Shown piece after piece: positions 54,229 to 64,000 of a stretch of DNA of 64,000 nt. The translations under genes were made by a program, and so were the position numbers. Position 1 is the stretch's first letter, and each line of letters starts with the position of its first letter. The notes below the pieces were generated by a model that worked only from the letters and a program-made list of their open reading frames with translations, was not told the origin of the DNA and searched no databases. The DNA comes from Zanthoxylum bungeanum (taxonomy: Eukaryota; Streptophyta; Magnoliopsida; Sapindales; Rutaceae): contig SKCR01041842.1 of the NCBI GenBank assembly GCA_019454045.1, forward strand, positions 1 through 64,000, written 5' to 3'.

Positions 54229-57200
54229 TTGGCTAGGCATAACTTTGAGGCTGAGACTTCCATAGATTTGATCTTACAGTCTATTCCTGACTGCTGGAGC
54301 GGGTTCATCATGAACTACAATATGATGAACCAAGAGAAGACTCTTGGAGAGTTGATGGCAATGCTGAAAGTGGCAGAAAAGGAGCTTTTAAAGGGCAAAA
54401 AGTGCGAGGCGCACTTCACTTCGACATCTCAGAGTGCCAAGGCTTGGCCGAAGGCTTCTAGAGGTGTGAAGAAGAAGAAGAAGAGAAATGGCAAGGCCAA
54501 ATCATCAAAGTCTTCTGGGAAGACAAAAGACAAATCCCAAGATTTCTGCCTACAGTGTGGCAAATGGGGTCACTGGAAGCGTGGCTTCCGTGCGTACAAG
54601 GCACACATTAAGGAAGTGAAGACGGGCATGACACCGACTTCAGGTATGTTTGTTATTGAAATAAACATGTCTACTTCTAGTTTTAAAAATTTAATTTTTG
54701 ATTCTGGTTGTGGTACTCATATATGTACTGATGTGCAGGATCTGCAGATTAGCAGGAGACTGGCTTCAGGAGAGATCGACCTCCGAGTTGGAAATGAGAC
54801 TAGAGTCGCCGTTTCGGCTGTTGGAACCTATATTTTGGAACTGCCATCGGGGTATGTACTTAATTTATTAGACTGCTATTATGTACCTAGTTTGACTAGA
54901 AACATTATATATGTATCTTGTTTAACCCAATGTGGGTATACTTTTGTATTCAGAAACACCAGGTGTTTTGTTTATAAAAATGATTTTGAGATATGTAGTG
55001 CTAATGTTAATAATGGTCTTTATATTTTGAATATAAATCAATCTCAAACATATAACATGACAAACAAAAGGCTTAAATTAAGTAACAAAAATGAAACTTA
55101 TATGTGGCATTGTCGTCTGGGACACATTAGCAAAACTCGTATATCCACACTTTCGAAGAGTGGGTACTTGGATGGATTTGATCCAAATTCATATGACGTC
55201 TGCGAATCTTATTTGTTAGGCAAAATGCCTAAAACACCTTTTAGCGGTAAAGGTGCACGTGCCACCGAACTGTTAGCCCTCATTCATAGTGACGTATGTG
55301 GGCCCATGTCTAGCCAGACTAGAGGTGGATATGAATACTTCGTAACCTTTATGGATGATGCATCGCGTTATGGTTATCTGTATCTTATGAGACACAAGTC
55401 AGAAACTTTTGAGAAATTCAAAGAGTTTCGACACGAAGTAGAAAACCAGACTGGCAAAAGTATTAAAATATTACGGTCGGACCGTGGTGGAGAATACTTG
55501 AGCAATGAGTTTCTCGATTACTTGAAAGAGTATGGTATTATTTCACAGTGGAATCCTCCCGGAACACCTCAATTAAACGGTGTGTCTGAACGGAGAAACC
55601 GAACTTTGTTAGACATGGTAAGGTCTATGATGAGTCGTACTGAGCTAACAATTTCCTTCTGGGGATATGCATTGAACTGTTTAATACTTATTTTGAATAA
55701 GGTTCCATCAAAGTCTCTTCAACAGACTCCATATGAAATATGGACAGGAAAGAAATCGGGTTTCTCATTCCTGAACATTTGGGGATGCTGGGCATACGTT
55801 AAACGTTTGGATGGTACCAAACTAGAACCCAAATCGGATAAGTGCCTATTTGTAGGTTATCCTAAGGAAACCAAAGGATATTACTTCTACCACCAATAAA
55901 AGAACAAGGTATTTGTTGCTCTACATGCGGTTTTTCTCGAAAAGGAATTCCTAAATGCAGTGGTAAGTGGGAGGAAAATAGAACTCGATGAAAATCGTAC
56001 TGATACTGTTCCTGGCACCGATTCCCAAACGGAACACGAATAATTCATCAGGGATGAGACTGTACCATAATCTTCCAATACACAAGAACCGCGTAGATTA
56101 GAGAGAGTCCGAAAACAACCTGAGATGTATGGGTTTCTGATCTTGCCATACGTAGATATTAATCTTATTGAGGATAAGAAGTCGGCTACGTATGAGGAAG
56201 CGATACAAGGTATCGACTCCGCTTTATGGCAAGATGCCATGAAGTCCGAAATTGATTCCATGTATACCAACTAAGTTTGGACACTGGTTGATGCACCAGA
56301 AGGCGTAAAGCCTATTGGTTGTAAATGGGTCTTCAAGAAGAAGACTGACATGGATGGCAACAAATAAACGTGCAAAGCTAGGCTTGTAGCGAAAGGGTAT
56401 CGTCAATGACTTGGTGTCGACTACGATGAAACCTTTTCACCTGTTGCCATGATTAAATCCATTCAGATAATTCTTGCTATTGCTGCATATTTCGATTATG
56501 AAATATGGCAAACAGACGTCAAAATCACTTTCCTTAACGGAAACCTTTTGGAGGATGTTTATATGCAACAGCCTGACGGTTTTGTCGTACTAAAACATGC
56601 AAACAAGGTTTGCAAGTTAAATCGATCCATTTATGGATTGAACCAAGCATCGCGTTCTTGGAACCAATATTTTGATGAGATCATAAAAGAATATGGTTTC
56701 GTTCAAAACGAGGATGATCCTTGTGTATATAAGAAGGCTAGTGGGAGCGCACTGACATTCATTGTCTTTTACATTGATGATGTATTGCTTATTGGCAATG
56801 ACATTCCCATGCTATAATCGGTGAAAGCTTGGCATTCATTAAAATTCTCAATGAAAGATCTGGAAGAAGCAGCTTTTATTCTAGGAATAAGGATCTACCG
56901 GGATAGATCTAGAAAGCTGGTTGGACTCTCCCAAAGCTCGTATATTGACAAAGTGTTGAAGAGATTCAACATGGATCAGTCTAAGAGGGTACTATTGCCA
57001 GTGTCACATGACGTCTCTCTATCTAAGGACATGTGTCCTAAAACTCAAGATGAGAGAGACAACATAAGTTAGATCTCGTTCGCTTCTACAGTTGGATCGA
57101 TCATGTATGCCATGATATATACGCGACCTGATGTCTCGTATGCTTTGAGCATATGTAGTCGCTATCAGGCCGATCCAGGTGATGGTCACTGGGTTGCGGT

Positions 57201-57756
57201 CAAGAACATCCTTAAGTATATTAGATGAAATAAAGATGTTTTCTTAATCTATGGAGATGGAGAACTTGAGGTAATTGGGTTTACCGATGCAAGTTTCCAA
57301 ACCGATAAAGACGACTGTAAGTCACAATCCGGGTACATATTTTGTTTGAACAACGGAGTGGTGAGCTGGAAATCTTCCAAGCAATAGACTGTTGCCGATT
57401 CAACAACATAAGTGGAATATATCGCTGCAGCTGAGGCAGCAAAAGAGGCATTTTGGATATGTAAATTCCTAATTAGATTAGGAGTAGTTTTGTTAGCAAC
57501 TGAGCCCGTTCCTTTCTCTTGTGATAATAACGGGGCTATAGCGCAGGCTAAGGAACTGCGGTCTCATCAACGATTGAAGCATGTACTTCGATGTTTATAT
57601 CTGATTCGTGAGATCATACATCGTGGTGATGTGAAGATCGAGAAGGTCGCATCAGATGACAACATTGCAAATCTGCTGACAAAGGCTATTTCTCAGCAAA
57701 AGTTTGAGCGACATGTACATAGTTCATGTGTTAGATACTTGAGTGATTGGCTATAG
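54229..57756 (+). pseudogene. Copia polyprotein: zinc knuckle, protease, integrase, RT, RNase H (D)
   Basis: One frame runs the whole distance. In order it shows: gag C terminus with SIDLILQSIPDCWSGFI; zinc knuckle CLQCGKWGHWKRG with the fourth Cys lost; protease LIFDSGCGTHIC (the usual DSGxxxH) at about 54695-54730; GAG-pre-integrase MWHCRLGHIS; integrase HSDVCGPM, FMDDASRYG, and GTPQLNGVSERRNR with the catalytic Glu; RT starting WTLVDAPEGVKP with QTDVKITFLNG (usual DVKTAFLNG) and YIDDVLLIGND; RNase H with FTDASFQTD. The frame is open to 55899 (556 codons), then about eleven stops follow up to 57411, most explicable as CAA/CAG or CGA changed to TAA/TAG or TGA. No further frameshift is needed. 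It is Ty1/copia by the order integrase before RT. Confidence 0.92.
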
Positions 57757-57757
57757 G

Positions 57758-57770
57758 CCAAGTGGGAGAT
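57758..57770 (+). other. Polypurine tract of D
   Basis: CCAAGTGGGAGAT immediately precedes the 3' LTR, as at 51701-51713. Confidence 0.7.
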
Positions 57771-60700
57771 TTTTGGACAATTATGACCCATAGCATCACT
57801 ATGTTAGACAATTATGACCCATATCGTCACTATTTGTAAAAGACATTATGGTTTTTGTACAAATTAACTATGTAGCAATGAAATTGCATTTTATCATTTT
57901 GTAATTTGATTACTTAAATATATAAATGATAAAAGTCCTTATGACTAGTTCCGGATTATAAGATATGAGACAATATCAATCCATAAAGGTTTAATCATTA
58001 AATATCCCTAGTCGTAGTATTATCGAGACTGGATATCGATAATGCGGAATAGACTAGTATTGCACTTGTGCGTGTTATGGAAGCGTAACATCATAGTTCT
58101 CATATATTTAAGTATTGGATACTTATACGAGTGTGATAGGAGGTTGTGTTTACCGATGGTACGGAAATAACTTTGCACTGGATAGACCCCGCAGAATCCC
58201 ATTGGTAGTATGACTATGTGTCTATGGGAATCCGTATCAGGGTAGGTGTATTTGGTCTTAACCTGAGACTTGCATCACTAGTACTTGCGACAATCAATAG
58301 GCCTTGTTTTTGGTCGTCTATGACTTTAACAGGATTTGTGTACGCCTCTTCTGGGGTTGTTGAGAATCGTAGTGTATTGGGTGTGATGTCAAGATGGAAG
58401 TATCACTTCAGTCATATGGAGATAATGATCACATAGGGATACAGAACTGGTACTCTAATTGTTTGAAACCATCGGGATAATATGACAAGGTCATGATTAT
58501 CCGATTAAAGAGACTAGTTGCTTGTAATCTGATATATGCTTCGTACGGGGCAGACACTATTCCAGCCCCAGGCCTTGCATGTGACATCCGATACTGGATC
58601 GTAATACGCAATACTACGTATACTACGTCTGACAAAGATTATATATTCCTTTAAGAATATTTCTGGAGAATTGGGTAGGCACGGTACTTTGCTAGAAGCC
58701 AACCATGTCTTGTAAATCGATAAAAACGTAGTACAAGGTACGTACGTGTTCGGATGTACGACGACCGGATTTACTACCAACATATCCAGAGATATCATGG
58801 GTCGCTTCCCGAAGATTCACCGATGACGTATGATTCGAACATAATTAAACTATGATTAATTACGGAGAGATTTTATCTATGATAAAATACTATTTGAAAA
58901 GAGAGAACGATTAATTTGGAATTAATCGATAAAATAATATATTCGATATATTAAAAGAAATTAGAGTTCGACACAGAATTAAAATTAGTTTTTAATTTGG
59001 TCGAACGAATTAATTTAGAATTAATTCGCTAGCGACGTGAATAGTAATTTTGCTAGGCATAATTATTTAATTAAATTTGATTTAATTACGTCGCAATGGA
59101 AAATTCGTTAATTCGAAATTAGCGAACCCGAGTCCGGGAGTGTTTGCGGGCCCACTCAGATTTTTAATTCAAGTGGGGCCCACAAGTCACATCAAGTCAA
59201 ATCACTTGTCCATCAATCACCTTTATGGTGATGGAAGTTAGTGTAGGAATTGATGGTAACTTATGAAACACTCAATTGTCAAAGTGATTGACTTTTACCA
59301 AACCTTGGATTTTGGTATATCATTTTGATTTTGGAAATTCAAAATACAAATTATTCACTCACTCACTTTTCCTATCATTCACGGTTTTGGGAACCAAATT
59401 ACTCTCTCAATTTTCTTTCTTCTTTGGCCGAAACTAGGAGGAAGAAGAAGATTTTTGTTGCAAAAGTTTTCTAAGTGCTAGCACACACAAGGGATCATTC
59501 AAGGCGATAGGGAGACCAACCTTTGAGCATGGAATCACCATTAAGCTTGGAGCTTGGATTTCTACTTCATGGGTCGCTTCCCGAAGATTCACCGATGACG
59601 TATGACTCGCACTTTAATTAATCTGGGATTAATTTAATGAGAGAGAAAATTAATTTGGGATAAGTACGGAGATATTTTATCTGGGATAAAATATCAATTA
59701 AAGAGAGAGAACGATTAATTTGGAATTAATCGGTAAAATAATATATTTGATATATTTAACAAAATTGGATTTCGATGCGGAATTAAAATTAGATTTTAAT
59801 TCGGGCGAACCAGTTAATTTGGAATTAATTCGTTAGCGACGTGAATAGTGATTTCGCTAGGCGTAATCGTTTAATTACGTCGCAATGAAAAATTCATTAA
59901 TTTGGAATTAGCGAACCCGAGTCTGGGATTGTTTGCGAGCGCATTCGCATTTCGAATTCGAGTGTGGCACGCAAGTCAAATCAAGCATCAAATCATTAGT
60001 CACATCAAGCGTCAAATCACATGTCACTTTGAGTGATGTGACAATTGACTGATTGAGTGATGTGACATGATGTGAGTTGATGGAAAGCTTTTGAAAGCTT
60101 GAGTGACATTTATTGTTATTTTAATCATTTGTATATGTTTTATTTTTGATTTTTGAAATTAAAAAGAAATGTATTAGATACACTTAAAACATTTACAACA
60201 CACTCACACTCATTCTCTCTCCTAGGCTTATGATTTTTGGAGCCATTTTCTTCATCTTTCTCTCTCGGCCTTACAGGCATTTCTTCACTGTTTTTTCTGC
60301 AAAAACCGTGAATGAGGGAAGCAAAAGTGTGAGAAATTTGTGGAAAATTTCTTGAGAGCTAGCACTCCGAAGTTATGCGAAGGTGATAGGGAAGTTTACC
60401 CATGAGCATGGAAGTTCAACACAAGCTTGGAGCTTGCTTGGAGGACCTCACATGGCCGAAAATGGTGGAAGAAAGTTCAGCCACTGCCGTGACTTGGAGA
60501 AGGCAGAAACCGGTTTTTGTTCATCACCACACGCATCTCAACCGATCCTTGTGAGTATTCCGCACCTCCTATGATTGTATTTACACTTGTTTCATGCTTG
60601 ATAAATGATCTTGGGAACCTTAGAGGAAACCAACAATCAAGTCACATCAGTTGTCCATCAATCACCTTTATGGAGATGAAAGTTAGTGTAGGAATTGATG

Positions 60701-61171
60701 GTAACTTATGAAACACTCAATTGTCAAATTGATTGACTTTTTCCGAACCTTGGATTTGGTATATCATTTTGATTTTAGAAATTCAAAATACAAATTATTC
60801 ACTCACTCACTCTTCCTATCATTCACGGTTTTGGGAACCAAATTACTCTCTCCATTTTCTTTCTTCTTTGGCCGAAACTAGGAGGAAGAAGAAGAAGATT
60901 TTTGTTGCAAAACTTTTCTAAGTACTAGCACACACAAGGGATCATTCAAGGAGATAGGGAAACCAACCTTTGAGCTTGGAATCACCATTAAGCTTGGAGC
61001 TTGGATTTCTACTTCAAAGAGGAAGCTTGGAGACTTCTCAAAGGAGCAAAAGTTTTTGTGTTCAACACCTCCAAAATTCGATCAAAGTAAGTTTAATTCC
61101 GCTATTCTTCTTTGAGTATTTACTTGATTTCATTGCTTAAAATGATCTTGGGACACTTTAGAAACCCAACA
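57771..61171 (+). repeat. 3' LTR region of D, mosaic of two LTR subfamilies
   Basis: 57771-59562 is one LTR subfamily (start TTTTGGACAA, TG changed to TT). At 59563 it switches to the subfamily of the 5' LTR and runs to an LTR end ...GAAACCAACA at 60634. Then 60635-61015 repeats 59190-59562, and the first subfamily concludes at 61171 (GAAACCCAACA). Within the first 60 bases a partial duplication of TTAGACAATTATGACCCAT is seen. Confidence 0.75.
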
Positions 61172-61288
61172 CATTATTTGTAAAAGTAATTGTGGTTTTT
61201 GTACAAATTAACTATGTGACAATGGAAATTGTTATTTTATCATTTTGTAATTAGATTACTTGAATATATCAATGATAAAAGTCCTTAT
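61172..61288 (+). repeat. Copia LTR fragment interrupted by G
   Basis: This is homologous to 57828-57935 (GTTTTTGTACAAATTAACTATGT), missing the LTR start, and stops where the Tat-type LTR begins. CTTAT at 61284-61288 would be the left target duplication. Confidence 0.75.
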
Positions 61289-63534
61289 TGTAGGCACTGC
61301 ATTTTTGCATGTAAGTCCCGATGATGAGTCTCATATAGAGACACTACCTTTTAAGTTGTGGAAGTCGCGGGAAACGGATGTCGGAAGGGAAAAGTCAGAA
61401 ATCAGTACTTTGTTGGATTTTAATCGTTTGCTTAGCCTCGGGTTCGCTTGTTGGATTTATGTTTTAAAACACAATCTTAGCCCAAACCCCCGCAAGTCAC
61501 ACACCAAGCCCCAATTCACACCACTCACGCCCATTACCCATGCAGCAGCCACTCACGCTATTAGCCTTCATCCATTAGCCTATGATGTCAGCCCCTGAAA
61601 ACGCCCGAATGCTCCTGAAGTCAGCCCCTAAACACGCCCAAACCAGCCCCTGAAGTTAGCCCCTGAACACACCCGAATGCCCCTGAAAACTGCCTCTGAT
61701 ACACGCCCAATGAGTCCATTCATGCCCATCACCTTCCAAATTAAACAAAAGCACATATTAAACACATGCTAAAATCAAGACAAATCACATTCCCTAATTA
61801 AGAGATACAAATCAAATCTCATCAAACGCTTTCCTAATTTGATTAAATTACATACCTAAATAAAACAAATCAAATATGTCATCTTCCTAATCAAATCAAA
61901 TCATATCTAATCACTTCCCTAATTAAAAGATTTTTTCCTATCACACACTAATTAAAAATATCTCCCATAATTACACAAATCATTTCCCTTTTCACACAAG
62001 GTAAACCCCAACCCTTTGCCTATAAAAAGAAGCTTAAACCCAACCTTGAAGCTCTAGCAACTCAAGCCCAAAGAAAAAAAAACAAAGCAAATAATTCTCT
62101 ATTCTCCTCCTCTCTACCATCACCGAAACACTCTCCCAAAACATCAAAAGAACGTCACCGAAACACTCTCCCAAAAATAGCAGAGGAACATCACCAAAAC
62201 ACCCTCTAAATAGTAAGCATCATTAGCGAATACACCCCTGAAACTGCCCATCCATTCCCCGAAAATCACAGCCTCTGACCATCGAAAACAGCCCCTGAAA
62301 CACAGCCCCATGCCCACCAAAAATAGCCCCCTGAAACACAGCCCCTGACCACCAAAAACAACCCCTGAAAATTACCCCATCAACCACCAAAAACAGCCCC
62401 TAAAAGCTGCACCGTAACCACCAAAAATAGCCCCTGCAATACACCTGAACCATAGAATTCTGCCCTCTAAAAACAATCCAATTTCACCACAAAACCCCCT
62501 AAAACAGTCCCTTATTTTCCGTAAAATAGTGACCAGAAAATACAGTGAAAACAGCAGCAAAACAGAGTAAAAATAGTAAGCCTAAACCGTGACCAGAAAC
62601 AACCATAAAATAGAGTAAAACATCAGACCAAACAGCGAAGGAAAACATTGAACCAGTGAATCGGAGGAGTTGCGGAGCATCAACCCTTTCGACAACCGCA
62701 CACCGCACTTCTGAGAGACGACTTAAGGGGTTAGAACTGAGGGCACACTTTTTATTTATTTATCCTTTATTTTTATTTATTTTCTTACTTTATTTGGCAT
62801 GAGTATTGTGGATTGGTGCATGATATGGCCTTTGGATGAATGGAATATGTGTTCTCTCTTGTGGTATATCGGATGGAAACCCAGACGTAAATTCCATAGC
62901 CGAATCCAAATGGACGGTAGTGTGGTCTGTACTCGGGAAACAACTCCACGTACCACTTGAGAGACACACATATTTCGTTTCATCCAACTTTGTGTTTGAG
63001 CATGATTTAATCGTTAATATGTTATTCATTCTAAAACATGATTAAGTCGTTAGTATGTTATTTCTTTATGCATGATTTAGTTATTTACTTTCGCAATAGG
63101 AATTTAATTTATCTTTATGTTTAGATTGTTATTTATTTTTCGTGTTTGATAATTCAATATGCTCATGAGATTATTGTGTGATATCGTATGTTTTCCGTTA
63201 TGATGACTTACTTTTAAAGCATGCAAACTTAGCTATATAATTTATTTTCATGAATGTGAACTAGATCTAGGTTATTCTTGAATACATATTCTGCGTAGAT
63301 TCGGTTAAGTTATTGCACAAATCATTTCATTACAAGTGGCATAAGTAAGGGACCATTCCGAACCCAACGATTTGAGGTCTTCCCTTGCGAGGGGTGAGTA
63401 CGGCCTTAAATCATTTTCCCGGTTCACAAAGGGTGGCGACTCCTTTATTCTCTGATTTAGTTCCACGTGGGCTATTCCGTACTCCCGACTAGTCCGCGAG
63501 CCTAGAACATCGTCGTCAAGTTCTGTGTCCTACA
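61289..63534 (+). repeat. 5' LTR of Tat-type element G (2246 bp)
   Basis: It starts TGTAGGCACTGC and ends CTGTGTCCTACA, homologous to the LTRs of H. TATAAAAAGA is at 62021-62030. CAGCCCCTGAAA short repeats lie at about 61590-61700 and 62230-62440. Open frames here on either strand are not supported as genes. Confidence 0.9.
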
Positions 63535-63537
63535 GTC

Positions 63538-63555
63538 TGGCGACTCCACTAGGGA
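63538..63555 (+). other. Primer binding site of G (tRNA-Arg type)
   Basis: TGGCGACTCCACTAGGGA lies three bases after the LTR and differs at one base from the site of H. Confidence 0.85.
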
Positions 63556-64000
63556 TAGAGAATCGGCCCCGAAATAATGTCTTGTAGTGATTATGATTTG
63601 TGCTTTAGTTAACCGCGTCTATAGTGGGTTGATGGGGTTTAATCAAAGGCATTGTTAAGGCTAGGTGATGGTTTGATGTCTTCCTTCATTCACTACCTTT
63701 CTATAAGGAAAAGCTGCGAAGGCACCTAGATAATCATTACCCGTAGCTCGTTGTGACAGACTAATTTGGAGGACTTGTTGTTTATTCCTGTCACCAATGC
63801 GATAAGAGCCTAAGAGGCTTGGTTTTCTATGAGAGTTCGCTCCACCCTCCTTCTTGGGAATCTTGAATAGGAAATCCATTTGACAGTCAGTCACGCACCA
63901 TAACTTGTTGCCACGTACCGTAAGGTATAAAAAAGGTGCGCTCACTTGGTCACTCGAACCCTTTAGTGGGGAGACCTAGTTTTGGGCAATCTTTCGCTAG
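63556..64000 (+). mobile_element. G: start of internal region, cut by window end
   Basis: This is homologous to the leader of H (rc of about 36830-37261). There is no sense ORF; the 94-codon frame on the opposite strand (63945-63661) is not credible, because the same sequence in H is not kept open. Confidence 0.75.

Noticed and set aside
63661..63945. 94-codon ORF at the right edge, minus strand
   Set aside because: It is antisense to the leader of G, and the homologous leader in H does not keep the frame.

Overview
The window looks like a gene-free, retrotransposon-packed block from a large plant nuclear genome, probably a eudicot. Everything I can identify belongs to LTR retrotransposons of four plant groups: Athila-type and Tat-type Ty3/gypsy elements, a chromovirus-like Ty3/gypsy element, and Ty1/copia elements. 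I see no host gene, tRNA, rRNA or CRISPR array. Species cannot be told from the sequence.

Layout. Positions 1-426 are the end of a minus-strand Athila-type LTR that cut into the next element. 427-12477 is a nearly complete minus-strand Athila element (A): gag, protease, RT/RNase H, integrase, a small basic Cys-rich ORF, and a LONELY GUY (LOG)-type gene. A sits in the 3' LTR of an older non-autonomous Tat-type element (H, 12478-39453, minus). H is also split by a plus-strand non-autonomous Athila element (B, 14187-22291, duplication TATCT) and by a minus-strand copia element (E, 24215-35052, duplication CTCGC). What remains of H is LTRs, a leader and four kinds of tandem array. 39454-43974 is the LTR and decayed start of a chromovirus-like element (F). 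43975-51354 is a minus-strand non-autonomous Athila element of another subfamily (C). 51355-61288 is a plus-strand copia cluster (D) with one almost complete gag-pol and mosaic LTRs. 61289-64000 is the 5' LTR and leader of a second Tat-type element (G).

Main result. Three separate Athila-type elements (A, B, C) carry an intronless homologue of plant LOG, the phosphoribohydrolase that releases active cytokinin from its nucleotide. In A it lies between integrase and the 3' LTR, where Athila elements usually have an env-like ORF. B and C lost capsid, protease, RT and integrase but kept LOG, together with a small ORF joining a gag zinc knuckle to the protease-RT linker. A TATA box lies 58-60 bases upstream of the LOG start in all three. 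All three copies are now broken, each in a different way, so the intact gene probably belonged to an ancestral lineage. In A, a separate short ORF with a basic run and C-x2-C-x4-C-x3-C cysteines resembles viral Cys-rich nucleic-acid-binding proteins.

Other notable signals are a set of bulged hairpins with covarying stems and a constant loop in the F LTR, dense CACGTGGC (G-box/ABRE) arrays in the C-type LTRs, GTCGCGAC-centred palindromes shared by unrelated LTR families, and matched target-site duplications that prove much of the nesting.
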